The position numbers and the translations under genes were made by a program. This document shows positions 1-7,745 of a stretch of DNA of 52,609 bases, piece by piece (within the stretch, counting starts at the first letter, position 1; each line of letters starts with the position of its first letter). The notes under the pieces are model-generated. The model made no database searches. It worked only from the letters and a program-made list of their open reading frames with translations, and was not told where the DNA came from. The stretch comes from Methylocystaceae bacterium (lineage in GTDB: Bacteria; Pseudomonadota; Alphaproteobacteria; Rhodospirillales; Terasakiellaceae): the NCBI GenBank assembly GCA_013373265.1, contig JABXIC010000023.1, positions 1 through 52,609 on the forward strand, written 5' to 3'.

Positions 1-584
1 CGGTAGGCGGTTGCCAATGTTAGGGTGTAACAAGCTGATTCTTCCCAAGACAGGTGCTTGGGACGTTCCATTAATTGTTGAGATTGAACGCGGGCAAATT
101 GGGCAAAAGATCCATCCGGTGTTTCGTAGCCCCAAATGCGTTGGCTGGGGGAAAACATGGGGTCGCCGCCATTACATTCTTCATCATCGCCATCATCTTG
201 GTTACAATGAACCACGATTTCGTCACCGACTTTCCAGCGTTTTACCTTATCGCCAACGGCCCATACGATGCCTGAAGCATCGGAACCAGCGATGTGATAA
301 TCTTCGCCATGAACGTCAAAGACAGAGATCGGCTTGCCCAAAGCAGCCCAGACGCCGTTGTAGTTAACACCTGCCGCCATGACATAAATAAGCACTTCGT
401 GGCTATCAAGCTTCGGGGTTTCAACCACTTCCAACTGCATGGCCGTATCGGGGTTGCCGTGGCGTTCGCGACGGATGGCCCAAGCGTACATTTTTTCCGG
501 TACATGGCCCAGCGGTGGAACTTCACCGATCTCGTAAAGATCTTTCTTTTCCTGATTCGCTGTGATTTCGGCGAGGTAACTCAT
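1..584 (-). CDS. ccr: Crotonyl-CoA carboxylase/reductase, N-terminal part (3' end outside window)
   Basis: This gene starts at the ATG read on the minus strand at 584 and runs off the left edge, leaving about 194 residues of a family that is usually about 430 long. The product begins MSYLAEITANQEKKDLYEIG and continues into a GroES-like medium-chain dehydrogenase fold with VMAAGVNYNGVWAALG and an AGSDASGIVWAVGDKVKRW segment, the pattern of the crotonyl-CoA carboxylase/reductase branch. The enzyme reductively carboxylates crotonyl-CoA to ethylmalonyl-CoA with NADPH and CO2, the committing step of the ethylmalonyl-CoA pathway for acetate assimilation. A GGGAG ribosome site lies upstream of the start. 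It diverges from ecm, the next mutase of the same pathway, which supports the call over a plain quinone reductase. The catalytic C-terminal half cannot be seen. Confidence 0.9.
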   Translation of the reverse strand, partial: MSYLAEITANQEKKDLYEIGEVPPLGHVPEKMYAWAIRRERHGNPDTAMQLEVVETPKLDSHEVLIYVMAAGVNYNGVWAALGKPISVFDVHGEDYHIAGSDASGIVWAVGDKVKRWKVGDEIVVHCNQDDGDDEECNGGDPMFSPSQRIWGYETPDGSFAQFARVQSQQLMERPKHLSWEESACYTLTLATAY

Positions 585-884
585 AATCGGGATACTCCCA
601 TCATTCTTGGATAAACGTTTCAGCAAAGCCAATTTTGTTTGGCGATTAATTGAGTACCAGAACTACACTTTTTTTATCTGGGGGCAAGCTTTTTTTGCGA
701 TGCGACACAAAAAAGTGGTTGCATATGTAACTTGTTTTGAAAAAATCTTAGTTTTAGGTGCATTTCGGGCTTTTTTTGCGATGCGGTAGGTGATAGATTG
801 CAGGCAATATGAAAATTGATCCTGTAATAATAAATGAAATTGGGATCATTTGAGGAAATTTTATTACGCTTAGGAGCGCCAAGA
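585..884. promoter_or_regulatory. Divergent ccr/ecm promoter region
   Basis: These 300 bases separate the divergent ccr and ecm start codons and hold no convincing gene. The region is rich in T and A tracts and carries a 17-base direct repeat (688-704 and 769-785). The first copy is followed by ACACAAAAAAG, giving it a loose inverted symmetry with its own T-tract. The position suits a shared regulator of both genes. I did not identify confident -35/-10 boxes. Confidence 0.5.
688..785 (+). repeat. 17-nt direct repeat pair, putative regulator sites
   Basis: The 17-mer GCTTTTTTTGCGATGCG occurs exactly at 688-704 and at 769-785, with start points 81 bases apart. Both copies lie between the divergent ccr and ecm starts. 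A related motif, CTTTTTGC-AGG-TGCAA, occurs upstream of mch at 10818-10832. The copies may be operator sites of an acyl-CoA-responsive regulator; that role is inferred from position and sequence similarity only. Confidence 0.45.
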
Positions 885-2867
885 ATGACTGACAATCAAG
901 CGGTTCAAAAAGATCGTCCATGGCTATTTCGGACCTATTCCGGTCACAGCTCGGCGGTGGAAACAAATAAACTGTTTCGCACTAATTTAGGACGCGGTCA
1001 GACCGGCCTGTCGGTCGCTTTCGATTTGCCGACCCAAACCGGGTATGACTCTGACCATGTGCTCTCGCGTGGTGAAGTGGGTAAAGTCGGTGTGCCGATT
1101 TCCCATCTTGGTGATATGGAAACCTTGTTTGACCAAATTCCGTTGAACAAGATGAACACCTCCATGACCATCAACGCCCCGGCTGCCTGGCAACTGGCGC
1201 TTTATATTGCGACGGCTGAACGCCAGGGTGCGGCGCGTAACGAATTGGCTGGCACCACGCAAAACGATATCATTAAAGAATATCTCTCACGCGGGACTTA
1301 TATCTTTCCACCGGAACCCAGCTTACGCTTGATTACAGATATTGCGGCCTTCACTTACCGCGAAGTCCCCAAATGGAACCCGATGAACGTTTGTTCCTAT
1401 CACCTGCAAGAAGCGGGTGCGACACCGCAGCAAGAACTGGCCTATGCGCTGGCAACAGGTATTGCGGTTTTGGATTCGCTTAAAGCATCGGGTCAGGTGC
1501 CGGAAGAAGATTTCCCGCAAGTGGTGGGTCGTATTTCATTTTTTGTGAATGCAGGTATTCGCTTTGTGACGGAAATTTGTAAAATGCGCGCCTTTACGGA
1601 GCTTTGGGATGAAATTTGCCGTGAACGCTATCATGTAGAAGAAGAAAAATACCGTCGTTTCCGTTATGGCGTTCAAGTGAACTCGTTAGGCTTGACCGAA
1701 CAACAGCCGGAAAACAACGTTTACCGTATTTTGCTGGAAATGCTGGCGGTGACTTTGTCTAAAAATGCCCGTGCCCGTGCGGTACAGCTTCCCGCTTGGA
1801 ACGAGGCTTTAGGTTTGCCACGTCCATGGGATCAACAATGGTCTTTGCGCTTGCAACAGATTATGGCTTACGAAACCGATTTGCTGGAATATGGCGATTT
1901 GTTTGATGGGTCTGCGGAAGTCACCCGCAAGGTGGAAGAATTAAAAGCCGGTGCACGCGATGAACTGGCTCGCATTGATGAAATGGGTGGCTCCATTCCG
2001 GCGGTTGAAACCGGATATATGAAACAAAAACTCGTTGAATCCAACGCTACCCGTTTGGCGGCGATTGAAGCGGGGGAACAAATTGTCGTCGGCGTGAATA
2101 AATTTGCCGAAGGCGAAGATAGTCCGTTAACCGCTGGCGATGGTTCCATCCTGACAGTTGACCCTAAGGCAGAAGCTGAACAGATTGAACGTTTGAAAGC
2201 ATGGCGTGATCAACGCGACAATGCCAAGGTTGAAGCCGCATTGGAAGAATTGAAATCCGCTGCCAAAGAAGGTCGCAATATTATGGAACCTTCCATCGCA
2301 GCCGCTCATGCCGGTGTAACAACCGGGGAATGGGGCACGGCCTTGCGTGAAATCTTTGGCGAATACCGCGCCCCGACCGGGGTGGGCGGAGCCTCCAGTG
2401 CGCGCCATGGCGACCAGTTGGCTGATGTGCGTGTTAAAGTGGATGCCTTGTCAGAAAAAATGGGCCGCCGCGTTAAAATCTTGGTCGGGAAACCGGGTCT
2501 TGACGGGCACTCCAACGGGGCAGAACAAATCGCCGTGCGCGCCCGTGATGCCGGGATGGAAGTGGTCTATGAAGGCATTCGTTTGACCCCGGCGCAAATC
2601 GTCAATGCCGCGCTGGAAGAAGGCGTGCATGTGATCGGCCTGTCTATCCTGTCAGGTTCACACATTCCGCTGGTGACTGAAGTGCTGGAACGCATGAAAA
2701 CAGCAGGGATCGACGATATCCCCTTGGTGGTTGGCGGCATTATCCCGCCGGAAGATGAAGAAACCATGCTCAAAGCCGGTGTTGCCCGTATCTACACCCC
2801 CAAAGATTATGAAATCAACACCATCATGGCCGATATCGCATCATTGGTGGCAGAACATAACGCCTGA
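885..2867 (+). CDS. ecm: Ethylmalonyl-CoA mutase, B12-dependent
   Basis: This 660-residue protein is a coenzyme B12-dependent acyl-CoA mutase that rearranges ethylmalonyl-CoA to methylsuccinyl-CoA. The N-terminal barrel domain contains VAFDLPTQTGYDSDH and a catalytic-face region with MNVCSYHLQEAG. The C-terminal cobalamin domain shows the histidine motif GLDGHSNG at about residues 539-546 (D-x-H-x-x-G), followed by the LSILSGSH and VVGGIIPPED segments. A single polypeptide of this length, divergent from ccr, fits ethylmalonyl-CoA mutase better than methylmalonyl-CoA mutase. I chose the ATG at 885 because AGGAG lies 8 bases upstream; an in-frame ATG at 834 would add 17 residues without a comparable site. 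Confidence 0.93.
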   Translation: MTDNQAVQKDRPWLFRTYSGHSSAVETNKLFRTNLGRGQTGLSVAFDLPTQTGYDSDHVLSRGEVGKVGVPISHLGDMETLFDQIPLNKMNTSMTINAPAAWQLALYIATAERQGAARNELAGTTQNDIIKEYLSRGTYIFPPEPSLRLITDIAAFTYREVPKWNPMNVCSYHLQEAGATPQQELAYALATGIAVLDSLKASGQVPEEDFPQVVGRISFFVNAGIRFVTEICKMRAFTELWDEICRERYHVEEEKYRRFRYGVQVNSLGLTEQQPENNVYRILLEMLAVTLSKNARARAVQLPAWNEALGLPRPWDQQWSLRLQQIMAYETDLLEYGDLFDGSAEVTRKVEELKAGARDELARIDEMGGSIPAVETGYMKQKLVESNATRLAAIEAGEQIVVGVNKFAEGEDSPLTAGDGSILTVDPKAEAEQIERLKAWRDQRDNAKVEAALEELKSAAKEGRNIMEPSIAAAHAGVTTGEWGTALREIFGEYRAPTGVGGASSARHGDQLADVRVKVDALSEKMGRRVKILVGKPGLDGHSNGAEQIAVRARDAGMEVVYEGIRLTPAQIVNAALEEGVHVIGLSILSGSHIPLVTEVLERMKTAGIDDIPLVVGGIIPPEDEETMLKAGVARIYTPKDYEINTIMADIASLVAEHNA

Positions 2868-2900
2868 GACATGTGAAGCGCATTGATTTCTTCCTTCTCT

Positions 2901-3067
2901 ATGGATTCTGGCTTACGCCAGAATGACAAGGACGGGGAAGTCACGCACTTTGGTATAGTCTCAGGGCTGCCCAAAATAGAAAGTCGAAGGTTAACACCGT
3001 ATTGCGTCATACTGGCGAAGGCCAGTATCCATGGTCAAAAGAGACTCTGGCCTGTGCCAGAGTGACG
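2901..3067. repeat. Cluster of three dispersed palindromic repeat units
   Basis: Three hairpins with perfect 8-base arms and 4-base loops lie in the ecm-nth gap: 2905-2924 (ATTCTGGC-TTAC-GCCAGAAT), 3009-3028 (ATACTGGC-GAAG-GCCAGTAT) and 3044-3063 (ACTCTGGC-CTGT-GCCAGAGT). The first and third are followed by TGAC and the second is preceded by GTCA, so the units alternate in orientation. This looks like a REP/BIME-type extragenic repeat of the kind whose translation yields the familiar FWRKPESI string. No open frame here looks like a real gene. Confidence 0.8.
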
Positions 3068-3092
3068 ATATACTCAGAAAAAGGCCAAAATC

Positions 3093-3725
3093 TTAAACGG
3101 TTTTGGCCTTATAGCTACACAGATCATAGACCTTGCAGTTGGCGCAGTCGGGTTTGCGTGCTTTGCAGATGTAGCGCCCGTGTAGGATCAGCCAGTGGTG
3201 GGCGTGGTACAAATATTGTTTGGGGATGACTTTTAGGAGTTTCAGTTCGACTTCTAAAACCGTTTTGCCTACAGCCATGCCTGTGCGGTTGGAGAGTCGA
3301 AAAACATGGGTATCCACCGCAATGGTCGGCACGCCCCATGCCATGGAACGCACGACATTCGCCGTTTTACGCCCGACACCAGGCAGTTTTTCAAGGGCCG
3401 CCTGATCGTTGGGTACCACGCCATCATGATCATCCACCAGCATTTGCGCGGCTTTCATGATGTTTTTGGCTTTGGAATTATAAAGCCCGATGGTCTTGAT
3501 ATAGTCCTTGAGCTTGGCTTCACCCATATCCAGCACATCTTGCGGGGTGGAAATGACCTTAAACAAGGCTTCTGTAGCCTTGTTTACCCCAACGTCCGTG
3601 GCTTGTGCGGACAAAGCCACCGCGACCAAGAGGGTGTAAGGGTTGGTGTAATTCAGTTCCCCCTTCGGTTCGGGGTTGTTTTCCTGAAGACGGCGAAAAA
3701 ATTCTTCGCGATCAGCCTTTTTCAT
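3093..3725 (-). CDS. nth: Endonuclease III
   Basis: This is a base-excision-repair DNA glycosylase/AP lyase acting on oxidised pyrimidines, 210 residues, the usual family length. The helix-hairpin-helix LPGVGRKTANVV places the catalytic lysine at residue 120, and VDTH places the catalytic aspartate at 138, matching E. coli numbering. The C-terminal iron-sulfur loop has cysteines at 187, 194, 197 and 203 (C-x6-C-x2-C-x5-C). The start overlaps the 3' end of dapB by 14 bases, so the two are probably co-transcribed and translationally coupled. Confidence 0.97.
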   Translation of the reverse strand: MKKADREEFFRRLQENNPEPKGELNYTNPYTLLVAVALSAQATDVGVNKATEALFKVISTPQDVLDMGEAKLKDYIKTIGLYNSKAKNIMKAAQMLVDDHDGVVPNDQAALEKLPGVGRKTANVVRSMAWGVPTIAVDTHVFRLSNRTGMAVGKTVLEVELKLLKVIPKQYLYHAHHWLILHGRYICKARKPDCANCKVYDLCSYKAKTV

Positions 3726-4524
3726 CTTTCAACCCCAACACATCTTGCATGTCGTAGAGGCCGGGGGTGGTGTCTTTGGACCAGAGGGCACCGCGCACGG
3801 CACCTCGGGCAAAGATAACGCGGCTGGACGCTTTGTGGGTAATTTCGAAGCGTTCGCCTTCAATGGCAAAGACCACGGTATGATCACCGACCACATCGCC
3901 GCCACGCAAGGTGGCAAAACCGATGTCGCCTTTTTTGCGCTCTCCGGTGACACCGTCGCGCACTTTGTCAGCCACAGTATCCAGATCAACACCACGTCCG
4001 GCAGCTGCCGCGCGCCCCAGACCAAGGGCGGTGCCGCTGGGGGCATCGACTTTATGTTTGTGGTGCATTTCCAAAATTTCGATATCCCAATCATCATTAA
4101 GCATGGACGCTACTTTTTCGGTGATGGCAAAAGCCAGATTGACACCCAGACTCATGTTTGGGGCCTGAATGATGGTGGTGGATTTTGCCGCATCAGCAAT
4201 AATGGCTTGATCATCTGCGCTTAAACCCGTTGTGCCGATGACAAGGTTTGTGTTGTGCTTGGCCGCCAGTTTGGCATGTGCAACCGTGGCGGCGGGGACC
4301 GTAAAGTCAATGACGGCATCGCATGCGGCAAAAAGCGCATCTGCATCGCTGATGATTTTAGTACCCGTGGGTTCTTCTCCGGCGACAACAGCCGGGTCTT
4401 GTCCGATAAAGGGGGATGTATCGCGTTCTGTCCCGCCCGCCAGTTCGGCCCCATCCGTATTGACAACGGCCTGAACAAGCATGCGTCCCATCCGGCCTGT
4501 GCAGCCAACAATACCGATTTTCAT
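3712..4524 (-). CDS. dapB: 4-hydroxy-tetrahydrodipicolinate reductase
   Basis: DapB reduces 4-hydroxy-tetrahydrodipicolinate with NAD(P)H in the diaminopimelate/lysine pathway. The 270-residue protein has the Rossmann motif GCTGRMG at residues 7-13, NMSLGVNL at about 123-130, and the signature EMHHKHKVDAPSGTA at about 152-166 with the catalytic histidine and lysine. GGAG lies about 11 bases upstream of the ATG. It heads a dapB-nth unit. The lysine genes dapC and lysA occur elsewhere in this window, not in an operon with it. Confidence 0.97.
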   Translation of the reverse strand: MKIGIVGCTGRMGRMLVQAVVNTDGAELAGGTERDTSPFIGQDPAVVAGEEPTGTKIISDADALFAACDAVIDFTVPAATVAHAKLAAKHNTNLVIGTTGLSADDQAIIADAAKSTTIIQAPNMSLGVNLAFAITEKVASMLNDDWDIEILEMHHKHKVDAPSGTALGLGRAAAAGRGVDLDTVADKVRDGVTGERKKGDIGFATLRGGDVVGDHTVVFAIEGERFEITHKASSRVIFARGAVRGALWSKDTTPGLYDMQDVLGLKDEKG

Positions 4525-4712
4525 TTTCTGTATGCTCCAATAATCAACAACTTTTGACGCGAACCTATCACAGGATTCTGTATTTCACCAATAGGGGCAA
4601 AATATTTTTGCATAGACAGGCTTATCGGGAGTCTCTTTCTCTTGCTCTTGTGCGTGCTTTGCCCTATTTTCGCGACAAATTATAGTGATCCGTTTGAAAA
4701 GGCGAATTGGAC

Positions 4713-5933
4713 ATGAGCGATATTAAAAAAGTAGTGCTGGCTTATTCCGGTGGTTTGGATACATCCATTATTTTGAAATGGTTGCAAGACACCTATAACT
4801 GCGAGGTTGTGACCTTCACCGCAGACCTGGGCCAAGGCGAAGAAGTTGAACCGGCACGTGCAAAAGCGGAAATGCTTGGGATCAAACAAATCTTTATTAA
4901 TGATCTGCGCGAAGAGTTCGTGCGTGATTATGTTTTCCCGATGTTTCGTGCCAATGCGGTTTATGAAGGGGTTTACCTGCTGGGTACATCCATCGCCCGT
5001 CCTTTGATCGCCAAACGTCAAATCGAAATTGCCCGCGAAGTAGGTGCAGACGCGGTTTCTCACGGGGCAACCGGTAAAGGTAACGACCAAGTGCGTTTCG
5101 AGCTGGGTTACTATGGCCTGCAACCGGACATCAAAGTGATTGCGCCGTGGCGTGAATGGGATTTGAATTCCCGCACCAAGCTGATCGAATATGCTAAATT
5201 GCACCAAATTCCGGTACCTAAAGACAAACATGGTGAAGCACCTTATTCTATGGATGCTAACCTGCTGCATATCTCTTATGAAGGTAAAGCGCTGGAAAAC
5301 CCGTGGCAGGAATATGACGAAAGCATGTTCTTGCGCACTGTTTCCCCGGAAGCCGCACCTGATACCCCGACTTATATTGAAATCGAATATGAAAAAGGTG
5401 ACCCGGTTGCCTTGAACGGTGAAAAATTGTCACCGGCTGCCATGCTGACAGCTTTGAACGAAGTGGCTGGCAAAAACGGCATCGGTCGTTTGGATCTGGT
5501 TGAAAACCGCTTCGTCGGCATGAAGTCACGCGGCGTTTATGAAACACCGGGCGGCACCATTATGTTGACTGCACACCGTGCGATGGAATCTTTGACCCTT
5601 GATCGTAATGCTGGTCACTTAAAAGATGAATTGATGCCGCGTTATGCTGAGCTGATCTATAACGGTTTCTGGTGGTCACCGGAACGCGCAGCCTTACAAG
5701 CACTGATCAACAAAACCCAAGAAAACGTTTCCGGTCTTGTGCGCTTGAAGCTTTATAAAGGCAACGTGATTGTGGTTGGTCGTAAATCTGACTTCTCTTT
5801 ATATTCAGAAGAGCACGTCACCTTTGAAGAAGATGAAGTTTATGATCAACGCGACGCCGAAGGCTTCATCAAACTGAACGCCCTTCGTTTGCGTATGTCC
5901 AAAGTCAAACCCGACCTTGGCAGTGCTGGATAA
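4713..5933 (+). CDS. argG: Argininosuccinate synthase
   Basis: ArgG joins citrulline and aspartate with ATP to make argininosuccinate, the penultimate arginine step. The 406-residue product has the N-type ATP pyrophosphatase loop AYSGGLDTS at about residues 10-18, [15 protein letters not shown] near residue 120, and the later EGKALENPW and [14 protein letters not shown] segments. I use the ATG at 4713 with AAGGCG upstream; an in-frame TTG at 4707 is less likely. A strong terminator follows directly, so it is probably a single-gene unit. Its pathway partner argH is at 23035. Confidence 0.97.
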   Translation: MSDIKKVVLAYSGGLDTSIILKWLQDTYNCEVVTFTADLGQGEEVEPARAKAEMLGIKQIFINDLREEFVRDYVFPMFRANAVYEGVYLLGTSIARPLIAKRQIEIAREVGADAVSHGATGKGNDQVRFELGYYGLQPDIKVIAPWREWDLNSRTKLIEYAKLHQIPVPKDKHGEAPYSMDANLLHISYEGKALENPWQEYDESMFLRTVSPEAAPDTPTYIEIEYEKGDPVALNGEKLSPAAMLTALNEVAGKNGIGRLDLVENRFVGMKSRGVYETPGGTIMLTAHRAMESLTLDRNAGHLKDELMPRYAELIYNGFWWSPERAALQALINKTQENVSGLVRLKLYKGNVIVVGRKSDFSLYSEEHVTFEEDEVYDQRDAEGFIKLNALRLRMSKVKPDLGSAG

Positions 5934-5943
5934 AGAATGAAAA

Positions 5944-5972
5944 AACCCCCGACTTGATCGGGGGTTCTTTTT
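5944..5972 (+). terminator. Rho-independent terminator after argG
   Basis: Arms AACCCCCGA and TCGGGGGTT form a 9-base-pair stem around CTTGA and are followed by C and five Ts. It sits 10 bases after the argG stop codon. Its CCCC...CTTGAT...GGGG core resembles the palindromic repeats at 30257-30336. Confidence 0.92.
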
Positions 5973-6007
5973 AGGTCACCTTATAGACAAAGAAACAAAG
6001 GTGCCGT

Positions 6008-6805
6008 TTGACAAAATTATTTTTCATAGCTTCTTTTTTAATACTGTGTATGGCGCATGCTGAGGCCCAAGAGTCTCCTGTTGCCGGTCAGGTCATTCAA
6101 GATTGCTCGACCTGCCCAAAAGTGGTGGTGGTGGCACCCGGTTCTTTTATCATGGGGGATGATGAGGGTTATAAATATTCCCGCCCAGCCCATAAAGTGA
6201 CGATCGATTATGCTTTTGCCTTGGGGCAATATGAAGTCACTTTTGATGAATGGATCGCCTGTGTAAAAGACAAGGGTTGTGAAAAAATCCCGGATGATCA
6301 TGCATGGGGGCAGGGGACCAACCCGATCATCAATGTCTCTTATAAAGAGATTGGGGACTATTTGGCGTGGTTAAGCCGGAAAACAGGTCATACCTATCGC
6401 TTGCCGTCTGAAGCGGAATGGGAATATGCGGCGCGCGCTGGTACCACGACAAAATATTGGTGGGGGGACGAGGTTGGAATAAACAATGCCAATTGCCGCA
6501 AATGCGGGTCAAAATGGTCGGGGTTTGGCTCAGCCCCTGTCGGGTCATTTAAGCCCAATCCCTGGGGATTTTATGATATGAACGGCAATGCATGGGAATG
6601 GGTGGCCGATTGCTGGACGCCGCATTACCTTGATGCGCCAACCGATGGCAGTGCACGAACAGATGGCACTTGCACAGACCCGGTCACCCGTGGCGGGTCA
6701 TGGTATTATTTCCCGAAATTATCACGTTCGGCCTATCGTTATAAAAACAATGCAGTGGTATTTAGCTATAATATTTCATTTCGTGTGTTGCGCGAATTGC
6801 CGTAA
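6008..6805 (+). CDS. Secreted SUMF1/FGE-sulfatase-domain protein lacking the catalytic cysteines
   Basis: This 265-residue protein has an N-terminal signal peptide (cleavage near AHAEA at about residue 20) and a SUMF1 (formylglycine-generating-enzyme-like) domain. Supporting motifs are GSFIMGDDEG, YEVTFDEW, YRLPSEAEWEYAARAG, NPWGFYDMNGNAWEWVAD and TRGGSW. After GGSW, where true formylglycine-generating enzymes carry two copper-binding cysteines, the sequence reads YYFPKLSRSAYRYKN, so oxidase activity is doubtful. Four cysteines elsewhere could form disulfides. The start is the TTG at 6008 with AAAGG upstream; no ATG fits. The next gene is a LolA-type protein 40 bases away. A periplasmic binding or structural role is the safe reading; the substrate is unknown. 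Confidence 0.8.
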   Translation: MTKLFFIASFLILCMAHAEAQESPVAGQVIQDCSTCPKVVVVAPGSFIMGDDEGYKYSRPAHKVTIDYAFALGQYEVTFDEWIACVKDKGCEKIPDDHAWGQGTNPIINVSYKEIGDYLAWLSRKTGHTYRLPSEAEWEYAARAGTTTKYWWGDEVGINNANCRKCGSKWSGFGSAPVGSFKPNPWGFYDMNGNAWEWVADCWTPHYLDAPTDGSARTDGTCTDPVTRGGSWYYFPKLSRSAYRYKNNAVVFSYNISFRVLRELP

Positions 6806-6845
6806 CCGCTAAATTGAATTAAGTAGTGATTTGAAAGACATTCTC

Positions 6846-7466
6846 ATGATGCGTATTTTTTCCATACTGGCCGTGGCAATTTGTTTGTTGTCGCCGTTTC
6901 AGGCGCAAGCCGTTGCCTTAACGCCGGATCAAATGGCGTTGGCGGAAAAATTGCGTGAGTATCTTAATAGCCTAAAAACGCTGAAAGGCAGCTTTGCCCA
7001 AATCAGTTCTAATGGGGCGTATGCCGATGGCAAGGTGGTGTTGTCGCGTCCGGGTAAGATGCGTTTAACCTATAATCCACCGTCAAAAACGGAAATCATC
7101 GTGCGCAATGGCACGATCATTTATCACGATAAAGAATTTCGCCAAGTGACTTATTATCCGCTGGATGCCACCCCCTTGGCGGTCTTGTTGAAAGACAAGC
7201 TTTCTTTTAAAGAAGATGTCAACATCATCGATGTGTCCAAAAGTCCCGGGGTGATTGAATTGACTCTTGTGGACCGCGAAGATCCGGGTATGGGGTCGGT
7301 GACATTGGTTTTTTCAGACAGTCCGCTGGAATTACGTAAATGGACTGTGGTTGATGCCCAGGGCATTATGACGCAAGTGTCCTTGTTGAATGTTGTGATG
7401 GGCGCGCCGGTCAGTACAAAACAATTTGATTTTGTTGATCCTCAATATGGCAAGCAAGATAATTAA
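6846..7466 (+). CDS. LolA-type outer-membrane lipoprotein carrier protein
   Basis: The roughly 206-residue periplasmic protein has a signal peptide (MMRIFSILAVAICLLSPFQAQA). The mature part has LolA features: LNSLKTLKGSFAQISSNGAYADGKV, then LSRPGKMRLTYNPPSKTEIIVRNG and a late FVDPQYGKQ. Family members ferry lipoproteins from the inner to the outer membrane. Start choice is uncertain: ATGs at 6846 and 6849 and a TTG at 6831 are in frame and none has a strong ribosome site. It follows the SUMF1-type gene in the same direction and may share its transcript. Confidence 0.85.
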   Translation: MMRIFSILAVAICLLSPFQAQAVALTPDQMALAEKLREYLNSLKTLKGSFAQISSNGAYADGKVVLSRPGKMRLTYNPPSKTEIIVRNGTIIYHDKEFRQVTYYPLDATPLAVLLKDKLSFKEDVNIIDVSKSPGVIELTLVDREDPGMGSVTLVFSDSPLELRKWTVVDAQGIMTQVSLLNVVMGAPVSTKQFDFVDPQYGKQDN

Positions 7467-7554
7467 TTAGAATCAGTAGTTTATAGATATGTGCTTTTTG
7501 CATATCAGAGGTGCATAAAATGCATTGACTCATTGGGAAATCAACCCCATCTAC

Positions 7555-7683
7555 ATAGGAGTGTGACTGTGCTTTTTTGAGTACAGGCAACATGGGTGGT
7601 TCCCCTGCCACCTGATAAGAAAATCTCTTTTTCATGAGAGATACCCCTATAAGCGCCCGACTCCCCCTAGTCGGGCGCTTTTC
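7555..7683 (+). ncRNA. Putative structured small RNA between lolA and xthA
   Basis: A run of hairpins ends in a terminator. A closing helix can form between 7555-7564 and 7641-7650 (nine of ten pairs counting one G-U). Inside it are CTGTGC/GTACAG at 7567-7572/7581-7586, GGTGG/CCACC at 7595-7599/7608-7612 with loop TTCCCCTG, and ATCTCT/AGAGAT at 7623-7628/7637-7642. A 12-base-pair terminator follows. TTGACT at 7525-7530 is a plausible -35; the -10 is poor. The transcript would be about 125-130 nt and ends 62 bases before xthA. The C-rich loop could pair with purine-rich ribosome sites. I could not match it to 6S, SRP RNA, tmRNA or a known riboswitch. Confidence 0.5.
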
Positions 7684-7684
7684 T
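7651..7684 (+). terminator. Rho-independent terminator upstream of xthA
   Basis: Perfect 12-base arms AAGCGCCCGACT (7651-7662) and AGTCGGGCGCTT (7669-7680) enclose CCCCCT, and the stem runs into a short T-rich tail. It ends whatever transcript precedes it (lolA read-through or the putative small RNA) and insulates xthA. Confidence 0.9.
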
Positions 7685-7745
7685 TATCTGCTATAATGCG
7701 CCTTCCTTCTTTTTCTAATCCTCCTTCCAACAAAAGAGACTTTTT

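Noticed and set aside
2807-3065. Short reading frames on both strands after ecm, including one reading FWRKPESI
   Set aside because: They are translations of the palindromic repeat units and have no ribosome site or gene-like composition.
4680-5270. 196-codon minus-strand frame inside argG
   Set aside because: It lies wholly opposite a clear argG and its protein has no recognisable features, so it is a shadow frame.
7411-7683. Possible known RNA (6S, SRP RNA, riboswitch) or a small minus-strand gene in the lolA-xthA gap
   Set aside because: No GGAAGGAAGC-type SRP loop and no long 6S-like rod can be drawn; internal hairpins contradict a 6S fold. The 74-codon minus frame has no coding character. 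I kept only a generic small-RNA call.
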